From contig CP152425.1 in NCBI GenBank assembly GCA_038960095.1, positions 682,001 to 746,000 on the forward strand: a stretch of DNA of 64,000 nucleotides, read 5' to 3'. Shown one piece after another: positions 46,769 through 56,540 of the stretch. Position 1 is the first letter of the stretch. The number at the start of each line of letters is the position of its first letter. Position numbers and translations under genes: made by a program. The DNA is from Symbiodolus clandestinus. Lineage in GTDB: Bacteria; Pseudomonadota; Gammaproteobacteria; Enterobacterales; G038960095. The notes under the pieces are model-generated. The model searched no databases. It was not told where the DNA came from and worked only from the letters and a program-made list of their open reading frames with translations.

Positions 46769-48799
46769 ATGATTCCTTTAGCTTTAAATGAACAGCAACA
46801 GGCTGCAGTACACGAGGTGACAGGACCCTGTTTGGTCTTGGCTGGTGCTGGCTCAGGTAAGACGCGGGTGATTATCCATAAAATTCATTACTTAGTTCGC
46901 CAGTGTGGCTATCAGCCTGAACACATTGTGGCGGTGACCTTTACCAATAAAGCCGCTAAAGAGATGAAAACCCGGCTGGCGAGTGCGCCCGGAGCAACCG
47001 GTATCCGTGGGGTAACACTCTCTACTTTTCATGCCTTGGGGCTGGAGATCATTCGCAAAAGTCATGTGCAATTGCAGTTAAAGGCAAATTTCACGCTGTT
47101 TGATTCACAAGATCAGCAAGCGCTATTAAAATCCCTATTAGAGGCCACCCCCTACGCTGCCAGCCATGCCATAGAGCGGGTGACTGCTGCGATTACTGCC
47201 TGGAAGCGTGAATTAATCCTGCCAGAGCAGGCCCTTTCTGCTGCGAAACTGCCTCAGGAGCAGCAGTTAGCAGAGTGTTATGCGCAGTATCAGGAATACC
47301 TACGAGCCTGCAGTATTCTTGATTTTGAAGATCTTATCCTGCTGCCCACCCAGTTGCTACAACAGGATGACCAAGTGCGTGAGCAGTGGCAGCAGCAAAT
47401 CCGTTACCTATTAGTCGATGAGTATCAAGACACCAACCGCAGTCAATATGAGTTGGTAAATTTACTGGTTGGACAGCGGCAGCGTTTTACCGTAGTCGGC
47501 GATGACGATCAATCCATTTATGCTTGGCGCGGTGCACAACCTGAAAATTTACTGCGTTTATCGCAAGATTACCCGGCGCTAAGAATCATTAAGCTTGAAC
47601 GCAACTACCGGTCGACCGAGCGGATCTTGAAGGTAGCTAACCATTTGATTGCCCATAATCCCCATATCGTAACCAAACAGCTATTTTCTACCGTCGATTA
47701 CGGCGACCCCATTCGAGTTATTAGCGCTGCTAATGAGTTACAGGAAGCAGAGCGGGTCGTGCATGAGATCATCACTCATCGCGCTCTGTATAAAGGGGCT
47801 TATCGTGATTACGCGATTTTTTACCGAAGTAACCATCAATCTCGGCCGTTTGAACAGGTATTATTACGTTACCGAATTCCCTATCAGTTGTCGGGCGGCC
47901 TGTCATTTTTTGCCCGCAGCGAAATCAAAGATATTTTGGCCTATTTGCGTCTGCTGACCAATCCTCAAGACGATAGCGCTTTTTTGCGGATTGTCAACGT
48001 CCCTAAGCGGCAAATTGGCACAGTGACTTTGAAGAAATTGGGAATTTGGGCGCAACAGCGGCGGGTTAGTTTATCGGTAGCGTGTGAGGATTTAGGCCTG
48101 GCTACTCAATTATCACCTCATTGCCTAACCCGGATCCGTACCTTCTGGCAGTCAATGCGGCAATTGGCTCAGCAGTTGGCTGATCAACCGATAGCAACTC
48201 TCGAATCATTGGTCAACACCCTGGGTTATGCGGCTTGGTTGCGTGAACATCTAGCCACCCCTCAGGCAGCGCACAGCCGGCTCAATAGTATTCAGGAGTT
48301 ATTAAGTTGGTTTAAAGCGCTGCTAGTAGGCGATGATGTTCAAGAACCTTTGTCATTGGTGCAAATTATTCGGCGTTTTACGCTGCAAGAACAGCTAGAT
48401 CGAGGGGAGTCGGGAGCGCATCGGGATACTGTACAGCTGATGACCCTCCATACGGCAAAGGGGTTAGAGTTTCCTTATGTCTACTTAATCGGCATGGAAG
48501 AGGGCCTATTGCCCCATCAAAATAGTCTGGATCAACAGCAGTTGGAGGAGGAGCGGCGTTTAGCCTATGTAGGGATTACTCGCGCGCAGCGAGAGCTAAC
48601 TTGCAGTTATTGCCAGGTACGGCGGCGGCAAGGTGAAACTCTCTCGGTCGAACCAAGCCGCTTCTTGAGAGAGCTACCGATGAATGATCTGCACTGGCCA
48701 GCTTATGCGGCAACTGGTAGCGCTGAGGGTCAGATAGATAAGGGAAAGGTGCAGATCGCTAACTTAAGAGCAAAATTTGGTTTGCAAAAACGTTCTTAG
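46769..48799 (+). CDS. rep: ATP-dependent DNA helicase Rep
   Basis: SF1A 3'-5' helicase that clears protein roadblocks ahead of the replisome and aids restart with PriA/PriC. 676 residues (E. coli 673). Q motif LNEQQQAAV, Walker A LAGAGSGKTRVI (~res 24-35), VTFTNKAAKEMK, YLLVDEYQDTN (~214), VGDDDQSIYAWRGA (~242), RNYRS, QLMTLHTAKGLEFPYVYLIG (~560) and VGITRAQREL (~605). The C-terminal tail after residue ~640, used for replisome contact, is KVQIANLRAKFGL and on. A decayed copy of this tail occurs downstream. Confidence 0.96.
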   Translation: MIPLALNEQQQAAVHEVTGPCLVLAGAGSGKTRVIIHKIHYLVRQCGYQPEHIVAVTFTNKAAKEMKTRLASAPGATGIRGVTLSTFHALGLEIIRKSHVQLQLKANFTLFDSQDQQALLKSLLEATPYAASHAIERVTAAITAWKRELILPEQALSAAKLPQEQQLAECYAQYQEYLRACSILDFEDLILLPTQLLQQDDQVREQWQQQIRYLLVDEYQDTNRSQYELVNLLVGQRQRFTVVGDDDQSIYAWRGAQPENLLRLSQDYPALRIIKLERNYRSTERILKVANHLIAHNPHIVTKQLFSTVDYGDPIRVISAANELQEAERVVHEIITHRALYKGAYRDYAIFYRSNHQSRPFEQVLLRYRIPYQLSGGLSFFARSEIKDILAYLRLLTNPQDDSAFLRIVNVPKRQIGTVTLKKLGIWAQQRRVSLSVACEDLGLATQLSPHCLTRIRTFWQSMRQLAQQLADQPIATLESLVNTLGYAAWLREHLATPQAAHSRLNSIQELLSWFKALLVGDDVQEPLSLVQIIRRFTLQEQLDRGESGAHRDTVQLMTLHTAKGLEFPYVYLIGMEEGLLPHQNSLDQQQLEEERRLAYVGITRAQRELTCSYCQVRRRQGETLSVEPSRFLRELPMNDLHWPAYAATGSAEGQIDKGKVQIANLRAKFGLQKRS

Positions 48800-48870
48800 C
48801 TTTGACAAATAATCTATTCAGAACTAATAGATAAGATACTAAGTTGTAATCATCAGATGGAGTATTGACC

Positions 48871-49851
48871 ATGATGACGGTATCTCAAACTTTGTTTAGA
48901 AATAGCGCTATTTCCCTTCAATCTCGCCAGTTGCCTCAAAGCCTAGCGCAGCACCCAAAAACGATTAGACAATCTCCAATGAGTTCTCTAGTTGAAAGTG
49001 GCAATAACCTATCTCATTTGTCGCCTTGCGCACCCAACCCTACCTGGGTAGCCAATGTATCGAGGCTATTTGCGCAGTCACCTCGGTGCATAACGGGAGA
49101 AAGCATTTGCAAAAATGATATTACTAATCAAATTCATCAAATCAAAGACTTAACTGTTTTTAATTTAAAACAGCGAAAGGATATCTTGGAATTCTTCAAT
49201 AAATATCTGCCTGAAGCTGGGAGCTCTGGGGAAATCGCAAGAAAGCGTCTGATTGAGCATCATAATCGACAGCTATTGCTAGATGATATTGTGAAAGTTG
49301 CGCTGAACCCAGATCAAATTTTAAGACAGGAGCAGCAAGAAGCGTATCCAATAGCTGTTAAGTCGATGCTGGAATCGCAACCTAGTGCATGCTCTACCTC
49401 TAAAAATTTAGCGGCACAAACGCTTTCCAAAAATGCCATAAGTGCTGTTAGCTGTCAGCCAGCATTCAACCAAACACCAAAAATGAATAATTATCCACCA
49501 GCAGGTTATTCTAATAGGCCTATATTTTCAGCTGGTTGTTGTACAGGACCGCTAGGTGCGCAACACAGTAATAATGATAGCTGGTACTACAAGCCGTTTA
49601 GTGACTGGGGAACCTTAAAAGAGAGGATAGAACGACATCGTAATCAACTGATTACTGAAAAAAGGTTTCCAATAGGAGCAATGCCATTTCCTTTATTGAA
49701 CAAGTTTTCGTGCTTGGCTCAAGCTATTTCAAAAATTTGTGGTTGTTGCGACCTGATCGAAAAACCAGCTACTGCCACCACGGTTATGCCAGCTGACTTA
49801 GATCTCGGGTTAACCAACCACATCATTGTATCTTCTAGCTCCAATTTTTAG
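48871..49851 (+). CDS. Hypothetical Ser/Gln/Pro-rich protein, possible host-directed protein
   Basis: About 326 residues, start MMTVSQTLFRNSAISLQSRQ, chosen at ATG 48871 after GGAG. No signal peptide, membrane segment or known domain. The N-terminal ~100 and central ~170-240 residues are Ser/Gln/Pro/Asn-rich and look disordered. Residues ~95-150 (LKQRKDILEFFNKYLPEAGS, IARKRLIEHHNRQLLLDDIV) are helical. A Cys-rich spot CLAQAISKICGCCDLIEK lies near the end. Sits behind rep with a neighbouring gene of similar style. Disordered, lineage-specific proteins are often secreted effectors in host-associated bacteria, but nothing here proves secretion. Confidence 0.55.
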   Translation: MMTVSQTLFRNSAISLQSRQLPQSLAQHPKTIRQSPMSSLVESGNNLSHLSPCAPNPTWVANVSRLFAQSPRCITGESICKNDITNQIHQIKDLTVFNLKQRKDILEFFNKYLPEAGSSGEIARKRLIEHHNRQLLLDDIVKVALNPDQILRQEQQEAYPIAVKSMLESQPSACSTSKNLAAQTLSKNAISAVSCQPAFNQTPKMNNYPPAGYSNRPIFSAGCCTGPLGAQHSNNDSWYYKPFSDWGTLKERIERHRNQLITEKRFPIGAMPFPLLNKFSCLAQAISKICGCCDLIEKPATATTVMPADLDLGLTNHIIVSSSSNF

Positions 49852-49909
49852 CAACTAATAAAGCGGCCGGTAGAATAAATTATCGAATCGGAAGCACTCC
49901 GGGACGCTA

Positions 49910-50100
49910 TATCTGCACTGGCCACCTTGTGCAGCAACTGGTCGCTGAGGGGCAGATAGAATAAGGGAAAATGCGATATCTAATTTAAGAGCAAGGTTTG
50001 GTTTACAATGCCATTAACTTTGACAAATGATAGGATCAGTTCTAGTAAATAAGGCACCAACTCGTAATCATTAAATGGAATATGAAATGTGATGAGGGTC
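49910..50100 (+). repeat. Decayed duplicate of the rep 3' end and the following gene start
   Basis: ATCTGCACTGGCCA at ~49910 onward aligns base for base, with small indels, to 48688-48885: CGCTGAGGGGCAGATAGA versus CGCTGAGGGTCAGATAGA, TTTGGTTTACAATG versus TTTGGTTTGCAAAA, CTTTGACAAAT in both, then GTAATCAT and the second gene's start region (GTGATGAGGGT versus ATGATGACGGT). The duplicated rep tail has frameshifts and no function. It shows that a rep-tail-plus-gene unit was tandemly copied. Confidence 0.8.
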
Positions 50101-50145
50101 CCCAAATCGCTAACTAAAGCCAACCTCCTTCTAATTTAAGCTAGT

Positions 50146-51027
50146 ATGCTTTCTCAAGGAATAGCCAAGACCTCTGCTTTTCAAACATCTGGACAGAATA
50201 TAAAAGGAGTTATCAGCCACAATGATGCACCCAATTATTCAAGATTGACGATTGGACAGCAAGCTAATTCAAAGCAGGTGACCCCTCTCTCATCTTGATC
50301 TAGATCTTCAGAGAACGCAGGTGTAATAAGCGATCCATCTATTAACCGTATTAGAAAAGAGGCGCAATTAGCAGCAGAGCGTATGCTTAGCACTTACATG
50401 GTTCAAGCAGTATCTCCGCCGATAGGGAATAAGCCAGAAGAACTTATAGCCCAGGCTACTAGCCCTACAGCCTTATCAAACAGTCCGTGGCCAATAGCTT
50501 ATCCCAACTCAATGGCATCTGCTATGCCATTGAATCCTCAGCGATTATCAACAACACAAGCCGCCTCTTACCTTAACCAGACTCAAGCTACCAGTGCCTT
50601 ACCATTTACGGGATCAATACCAAAAGAAAGCAATCCATTGCCGACTAACAACCTCGGTTTTCCGAATTTTTGGAATCCATTAAACTTTCAGTACCTTTAT
50701 CTACATCGCAACATACCTTCAGCAGCTATGCAGGTTGGCATGCCCCCAGTACCAACAGAATGGCCCATTAATAGTCATGTAACGCCCTTTTCCAGCCCTT
50801 TTAGGTTAAATTTGGCGGAAGATGCGAATCGATTGCAGTATTTAAGACGAAATCGTCCAGTTGCGGAAAAGCAAATTACAGAAAAAACTGCTCTGACAGG
50901 TTTGTTTAACGGGTTACATCGGGTTATTCAAGAAATGGCTAATACTAGGTTATCCGCACAGGGTAGTGATGCAAATTCTCACCGATTGAATAACAGCGGC
51001 TATGATAAGACAACCACAATGGAGTAA
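50146..51027 (+). pseudogene. Hypothetical Ser/Pro/Asn-rich protein gene with in-frame TGA
   Basis: From ATG 50146 the frame reads MLSQGIAKTSAFQTSGQNIK and continues 50 codons to a TGA at 50296-50298, then stays open to 51027 (SRSSENAGVISDPSINRIRK and on; an internal ATG at 50383 gives 214 residues). The product is disordered-looking and rich in S, P, N and Q, ending in a helical part (LNLAEDANRLQYLRRNRPVA, LFNGLHRVIQEMANTRLS). No domain is recognised. By position, behind a duplicated rep tail, it may be a diverged sister of the preceding gene, but direct similarity is slight. Probably decaying, or expressed from 50383. Confidence 0.5.
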
Positions 51028-51094
51028 GCGGCAGATAAACCACCCACACCATCCTGTCAACTAAACCAATGCGGAGCTGGTTAGAGATAACAAG

Positions 51095-51940
51095 CTATCT
51101 AAGTTGCGGGTAGGTCAAGCAAAGGAAATGAAGTAGATTGACCGTAAAGTGAGTGATAACAGCAGCTGGCCAACCAGAGTGGTGATAAGCAATGCCATAA
51201 CCGATACCAGCAAGGCTAGCCACTCCCACCCAGTGCCACCCACCCGCATAATGCATGATCCCGAACAACAGAGCAGCCCCAGTAATAGCAAACAGTGTCC
51301 CTAGATAACTGGTACCAAGTTGGCGCTTTAGTCCTTCCTGTAGATAGCCACGAAACAGGGCCTCTTCTGCCATACTGACCAAAAGTAAATTATTAATCAC
51401 CCAAATCCATCCAAACCAAGGCCATTTAGGAGCCCAGCTAACCATGGTTAGCTGCAGCGCTACGAAAGAGCACAGTAGAATGGTTAATGTTGCATTGAGC
51501 AATAACCCGGGGTATTGTCGCCGATTCGGCCAACACAGTTGTATAAAGGGCCAAGTTAATAAAATCCAGAAGCCGATCAGCGGTTTATCGATATTTAAAA
51601 AGAATGCATAGGGGGCTGCATCAGACGTTAAACGTTGTTTAACCACCAGAGGATTATTGAAACCAGGGCATTGGTGCCGTAACAGCAATACCGCAACCCC
51701 GATAAACAGCAAGTGTCCAATAACTTGTTGCCAAGGGACAATTTTTCGGCTACGGATCAGTAGTGCTGCCAACAAAAGTAGACCTATGGGAAGCAGTGTC
51801 CATAACGTTATCTGCTGGTGCCAGCCCATTAGCCCATAACCGATGGCTAACAAAGCAGCACACTTAAAACGCTGATGAGGCCAGATGAGCATTACTGCTG
51901 AGCTTAAGATAATGATCCATTGACTCGGTTGTATTAGCAT
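51095..51940 (-). CDS. CPBP (CAAX/Abi-type) intramembrane metalloprotease family protein
   Basis: 281 residues with ~8 hydrophobic segments. Family motifs: EEALFRGYLQEGLKR (motif 1 EExxxR, ~res 190), then FGIMHYAGGWHWVGVA (motif 2 Fxx-H, ~230) and the C-terminal HFTVNLLHF (HxxxN, ~266). Catalytic Glu and His are present. Bacterial members act in diverse roles such as signal-peptide processing and bacteriocin self-immunity; the role here is unknown. Its 5' end overlaps the 3' end of rhlB by 7 bp. Confidence 0.87.
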   Translation of the reverse strand: MLIQPSQWIIILSSAVMLIWPHQRFKCAALLAIGYGLMGWHQQITLWTLLPIGLLLLAALLIRSRKIVPWQQVIGHLLFIGVAVLLLRHQCPGFNNPLVVKQRLTSDAAPYAFFLNIDKPLIGFWILLTWPFIQLCWPNRRQYPGLLLNATLTILLCSFVALQLTMVSWAPKWPWFGWIWVINNLLLVSMAEEALFRGYLQEGLKRQLGTSYLGTLFAITGAALLFGIMHYAGGWHWVGVASLAGIGYGIAYHHSGWPAAVITHFTVNLLHFLCLTYPQLR

Positions 51941-53250
51941 TGAGTCTGCTCTCCTACATTGGACTCTGACTGCATTTTGGGAGTATTTATCGCTCGGCGG
52001 TGGTGATTTCTTCGCCGTTTACGAGGTGTTGTCGTCAAATCGGGAAGTTTTCGCAATAGGGCTTGGGGATCGTAGCGGCTAACCGATATGGCATGACCGA
52101 TGTAGTTCTCAATCGCGGGCAGGTTAACAGCATAGGTCTCACAAGCAAAGCTGATTGCATGGCCGCTAGCACCTGCTCGCCCGGTACGACCAATACGGTG
52201 CACATACTCTTCATAATCATCCGGAAGATCGTAGTTAAAGACATGGGTGACGTCAGGGATATGTAGTCCTCGTGCTGCAACGTCGGTTGCTACCAATATA
52301 TCTGATCTCCCTTCGGTAAATTGCTGTAAATTTTGCAACCGCTTTTTTTGCGGTAAATCGCCGGTTAATAGGCTAACTCGATGTTTATCTGCTAGTAGAT
52401 ATTGGTATAATTGATTACAAGTTTGTTTGGTATTACAAAAGATGATGCAGCGGTCAGGCCACTCCTCTTCGATCAGAGTTTGTAGCAGGGCTCTTTTATC
52501 CGCTTGAGAAGGGTAAAAAAGCTCCTAATCAATCAGAGATTTAACGGTTTGCTCTGGGAGTGCCGTAATCGTTTGTGGCTGATTGGTTTGTTCAAAAGCC
52601 AGTTCGTGGATTTTCGCTGTAAGCGTGGCCGAAAATAGTAAGTTTCGCCGTTGGTCGGGCGATGGCATTCCTCGTAATAGGGTGCGGATATCTTTAATAA
52701 ATCGGATATCACACAAACGATCTGCCTCGTCTAGCACCAAAACTTCTACGGCTTCAAGGTTGATGATCTGTTGTTTTAAGTAGTCTACCAGGCGTCCTGG
52801 TGTACCAATCAAAATTTCAACGCCATTCGCCAATGCTTGGGTTTGTAATTGATAGCGTTCGCCACCATAGGCTAATCCTAACCGAAAGCCACACGCAGCT
52901 GCGAAGGGTTGCGCATTTTTATGGATCTGAACTGCCAACTCACGTGTGGGCGCTAGCAGTAGAGTACGTGGTTGATTGATCCGGCGGGCAGAGCGCTCTG
53001 GCTGATTCAACAGATGCTGAAGCGTTGCTAACAAAAAAGCAAGTGTCTTTCCTGTACCGGTTTGTGCTTGACCTAAGATATCTTGGTTCGCCACAATGAG
53101 AGGCAGGGTGAGGGCTTGGATAGGTGTGCAATACTCCAACTGACACTGTGCTAGTGTTTGTAGCAGAGTGGGGTGTAAGGCAAATTGAGTGAACTTTGTT
53201 GTGGTTAAGTGTGTGGTTGTCGTCATAGCTGAAGTAATAAAGTCATCCAT
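51934..53250 (-). pseudogene. rhlB: ATP-dependent RNA helicase RhlB, interrupted by an amber codon
   Basis: DEAD-box helicase of the RNA degradosome. Without the stop it is 438 residues (E. coli 421): Q motif CTPIQALTLPLI, Walker A AQTGTGKTLAFL (~res 59), LLLAPTRELA, GTPGRLVDYL, VLVLDEADRL (DEAD, ~177), FSATLT; then an in-frame TAG at 52525-52527 exactly before ELFYPSQADKRALLQTLIEE, followed by RCIIFCNTKQTCNQL, VATDVAARGLHIPDVTHVFN and YVHRIGRTGRAG. In E. coli the TAG position is a Glu codon (EELFYPS), so one base change GAG to TAG explains it. No frameshift is needed. The rhlB-trxA-rho context matches E. coli. Unless suppressed, only the first RecA lobe is made. Confidence 0.92.
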
Positions 53251-53355
53251 TGAAACTTGTTTTATGGTAGATTGCTTGGTTCGTTCAAAGATTTTAAATC
53301 ATTGAGGTTGCCCCTACTATTTCCATTGTCAACTATAACCTGCTGGAGCAAAAAT

Positions 53356-53685
53356 ATGAAAGACAATATCGTTGAATTAACGGATGAAACTTTTGAGAGT
53401 GTAGTCCTAGAGAATCAATCAAAGCCTGTATTGGTGGATTTTTGGGCTAAATGGTGCGGACCTTGTAGAGTACTAGCACCAATTTTAGAGGAAATAGCTA
53501 AGCAATACCAAGGGCAGGTTGTCGTGGCTAAATTAAACATCGAAGAGCATGCTGCTACTGCACCGAAGTATCATGTAAGGAGTATTCCAACGTTGCTACT
53601 GTTTAAGCAAGGAAAAGTAGTGGCGACCCAGGTTGGAGCAGCTTCTAGCAAAGAATTGAGCGGTTTCTTAGAGCCCCACCTATAG
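53356..53685 (+). CDS. trxA: Thioredoxin 1
   Basis: 109 residues, the standard TrxA length. Active site FWAKWCGPCRVLAP (~res 28-41) with the WCGPC redox pair, cis-proline in RSIPTLLLFKQGKVV (~74) and Gly-rich end. ATG 53356 is fixed by homology; the frame is open further upstream. It serves ribonucleotide reductase and general thiol reduction. Divergent from rhlB and upstream of rho, the E. coli order. Confidence 0.97.
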   Translation: MKDNIVELTDETFESVVLENQSKPVLVDFWAKWCGPCRVLAPILEEIAKQYQGQVVVAKLNIEEHAATAPKYHVRSIPTLLLFKQGKVVATQVGAASSKELSGFLEPHL

Positions 53686-54131
53686 TATTTCCGCAGATGA
53701 AGCTCGTCTAAGGTTGTAATCGAAAGTCTCTCAACCAAATTGTTGCTAGACAGTGAATGCCATTAGTGGTAATCTCCGGGAAAAAGGTGGCTGCGAACAA
53801 GACGTTGGTACTGCCTAGCGTTGTTATACATCATAGGTATATTTGTCACGGCTCGTTAAAGCGGCTATTTTGGGTTTATACCCTATTCTGATAGTTCGTT
53901 GAATCTCTTCAAAGGGTACGGAGATGGGCAAATGAATGGGTTTATGATAAGTTTCCTACTGCCAACTACTTTTAGAATATCCCTGTAGCCTTGCTTAAGA
54001 TCAATCATTCATTTGGCGGAGTCTTTTGGTATCCGATAATTTCAAACTACTTTCATGGCCAACAAACCTTCTGCTGACGCTTGATAGCCTATTCCTCTCT
54101 ATTAAATGACTCAATATTAAGAATTAATCGT
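53686..54131. other. rho leader region
   Basis: About 450 bp without a credible gene between trxA and rho. In E. coli this interval carries the rho promoter and an autoregulated leader (Rho-dependent attenuation). Nothing here is diagnostic by eye. An in-frame TTG/ATG-like extension of rho back to 54081 is not supported by the protein family. Confidence 0.45.
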
Positions 54132-55400
54132 ATGAATTTAACTGAACTAAAAACAAAACCTGTTTCTGAACTGATTAAATTAGCAGAGTCGATCGGGTTA
54201 GAAAATGTTGCACGCATGCGCAAACAAGACATGATTTTCACCATACTGAAGCAGCATGCTAAAGGTGGAGAAGATATTTTTGGTGATGGTATTTTAGAGA
54301 TTTTACAGGATGGCTTCGGTTTTCTGCGTTCAGCCGATTGCTCTTATCTAGCAGGTCCGGATGATATCTATGTTTCACCTAGTCAAATACGACGTTTTAA
54401 CCTGCGAACGGGTGATACTATCTCTGGAACTATTCGCCCTCCGAAAGAGCTAGAACGTTACTTTGCTTTATTAAAGGTGGATCAGGTTAATTATGATAGG
54501 CCAGAAAATGCTCGCAATAAAATTCTCTTTGAGAATTTAACACCACTTCACCCCAACGTTCGGTTACGCATGGAGAGAGGCAATGGTTCAACCGAAGATA
54601 TTACTGCTCGAGTGCTGGACTTAGCGGCACCGATTGGTAAGGGGCAGCGGGGCTTAATTGTGGCTCCTCCAAAAGCGGGTAAAACAATTCTCATGCAGAA
54701 TATTGCCCAAAGTATCGCCCATAATTACCCGGAATGTGAATTAATCATGCTATTGATTGATGAGCGTCCCGAAGAGGTAACTGAGATGAAACGCCTGGTA
54801 AAAGGCGAGGTGGTAGCTTCTACTTTTGATGAGCCAGCAACCCGGCATATTCAAGTCGCTGAGATGGTTATAGAGCAGGCCAAGCGATTAGTTGAACATA
54901 AAAAGGATGTAGTTATTCTGTTAGATTCAATGACACGGTTAGCGCGTGCTTATAACACGGTGGTTCCAGCATCAGGGAAAGTACTGACCGGTGGGGTAGA
55001 TGCCAATGCTTTGCATCGTCCTAAACGCTTTTTTGGCGCTGCCCGTAATGTGGAAGAGGGCGGAAGCTTAACCATTATTGCTAGCACCCTGATCGATACC
55101 GGATCGAAAATGGATGAGGTCATTTATGAAGAATTCAAAGGAACCGGAAACTTAGAGCTTCATTTATCGCGTAAAATTGCGGAAAGGAGAGTATTCCCAG
55201 CGATTGACTATAATCGTTCTGGCACTCGCCGTGAGGAGCTGCTAACTACTTCCGATGAGCTGCAAAAAATGTGGATTCTTCGCAAGATTATGCACTCTAT
55301 GGGAGAAATCGAGAGTATGGAATTTCTGATTAAACAGTTATCGACCTCTAAAACCAATGAAGATTTTTTTGAAATGATGAAACGGGCTAAAACCGTTTAG
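54132..55400 (+). CDS. rho: Transcription termination factor Rho
   Basis: Hexameric RNA-dependent ATPase that terminates untranslated transcripts. 422 residues (E. coli 419). N-terminal MNLTELKTKPVSELIKLAES, RNA-binding OSB domain ILEILQDGFGFLRSADCSYL and GPDDIYVSPSQIRRFNLRTG, Walker A APPKAGKTILMQNIA (~res 178), Q-loop/secondary site with LLIDERPEEVTEM, Walker B VVILLDSMTRLARAYNTV and R-loop GGVDANALHRPKRFFGAARN. Complete and strongly conserved. Confidence 0.97.
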   Translation: MNLTELKTKPVSELIKLAESIGLENVARMRKQDMIFTILKQHAKGGEDIFGDGILEILQDGFGFLRSADCSYLAGPDDIYVSPSQIRRFNLRTGDTISGTIRPPKELERYFALLKVDQVNYDRPENARNKILFENLTPLHPNVRLRMERGNGSTEDITARVLDLAAPIGKGQRGLIVAPPKAGKTILMQNIAQSIAHNYPECELIMLLIDERPEEVTEMKRLVKGEVVASTFDEPATRHIQVAEMVIEQAKRLVEHKKDVVILLDSMTRLARAYNTVVPASGKVLTGGVDANALHRPKRFFGAARNVEEGGSLTIIASTLIDTGSKMDEVIYEEFKGTGNLELHLSRKIAERRVFPAIDYNRSGTRREELLTTSDELQKMWILRKIMHSMGEIESMEFLIKQLSTSKTNEDFFEMMKRAKTV

Positions 55401-55433
55401 CACGACAAAAGCCATTAATCTTAAACTTAACTG

Positions 55434-56540
55434 CTAACTTTGTCGCCGTAATATCATGCCGCACTCACTATGAGGCGTATAAGGGAATTGATCAAACAGC
55501 GCTGCCTCAGTGATATTATGGGTTTGGCACAATACGGTGAGGTTATCGGCAAGGGATTGGGGGTTACAAGAGAAGTAGATAACTCGTTCAAAGCGTTGGA
55601 TCCACTGTAGCGTTGAGTCATCTAAGCCGCAACGTGGGGGATCGACAAGCACTGTCTGGAAAGCAAACTGCTGCCAATCAACCGCAGCCAGGCGACGGAA
55701 GCTTCTATCGCCTTGATAAGCTTGCATCAATTCACAGGCCGATAAGCGGACTACTTGAACATTATCGATATGATTCATGCTTAAATTATATTGAGCTGCC
55801 TGTACTGCTGCCTTTACTACTTCCGTGGCCATGATTTGGCGGCAGTGTCGTGCTAGCGGCAGCGTAAAATTACCGCTGCCGCAATAGAGCTCTAAAAGAT
55901 CGCTTTGGGTATCTGCCAGTTGCTGGCTGGCCCACGATAACATCTGAATATTGATCGCAGTATTGGGTTGAGTAAACAGTCCTTCACGTTGCCGATAGTG
56001 ATAAATTCTACCTTGGATGGTTAACGTTTCATCGATATAGTTTCGATCCAATGTTAAGCACTGCTTGGCAGCTCGACCGATGACCACCACTGGAATAGCT
56101 AATGCTTGTTGTAGCTGCTCTTGCAGCCATTCTGCCTGTTTGGTCCATTCTGCTGACAAAAGGCGATGGTAGAGTAGAGTCACTAACCCTTCCCCTTTTA
56201 GGGTAGACAGATAATCGGCTCTAAATAATTTGTGTCGCAATATTGGCACTAACTTAACGCGACTGAGTAGCTCGGCCATCAGGCGGTTAATGATTAGACT
56301 AGCGGCTGGAAATTGATCAACACGAGACCAGCAGCGTGCTTCTCCATCCCACATCGCATGAAACAGATCATCACCGTTGTGCCAGAGACGAAACTCAGCC
56401 CGCTGCCGATAATGGCTCATCGGCGAAGCAAAGCAGGCTAAAGCAGGAGCCTGGTAAGGCATCAGCCGCTGCTGCAGTTGCTGATGCTTATCGGTCAGCA
56501 ACTGTGAATAGCGTTCAATCGGCAGGATCAGTGGGGTCAT
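55434..56540 (-). CDS. trmA: tRNA (uracil54-C5)-methyltransferase TrmA
   Basis: Makes m5U54 (T54) in nearly all tRNAs using SAM. 368 residues from ATG 56540 (MTPLILPIERYSQLL), as in E. coli (366); upstream codons of the open frame belong to the neighbouring gene overlap. Motifs: SHYRQRAEFRLWHNGDDLFH (~55), FTQPNTAINIQML (~215), motif I LLELYCGSGNFTLPLAR (~237), VLVDPPRCGLD (~302), catalytic Cys in VIYFSCNPQSLADNL (~326) and FDQFPYTPHSECGMILRR at the end. Overlaps the TDT transporter gene by 26 bp. Confidence 0.95.
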   Translation of the reverse strand: MTPLILPIERYSQLLTDKHQQLQQRLMPYQAPALACFASPMSHYRQRAEFRLWHNGDDLFHAMWDGEARCWSRVDQFPAASLIINRLMAELLSRVKLVPILRHKLFRADYLSTLKGEGLVTLLYHRLLSAEWTKQAEWLQEQLQQALAIPVVVIGRAAKQCLTLDRNYIDETLTIQGRIYHYRQREGLFTQPNTAINIQMLSWASQQLADTQSDLLELYCGSGNFTLPLARHCRQIMATEVVKAAVQAAQYNLSMNHIDNVQVVRLSACELMQAYQGDRSFRRLAAVDWQQFAFQTVLVDPPRCGLDDSTLQWIQRFERVIYFSCNPQSLADNLTVLCQTHNITEAALFDQFPYTPHSECGMILRRQS

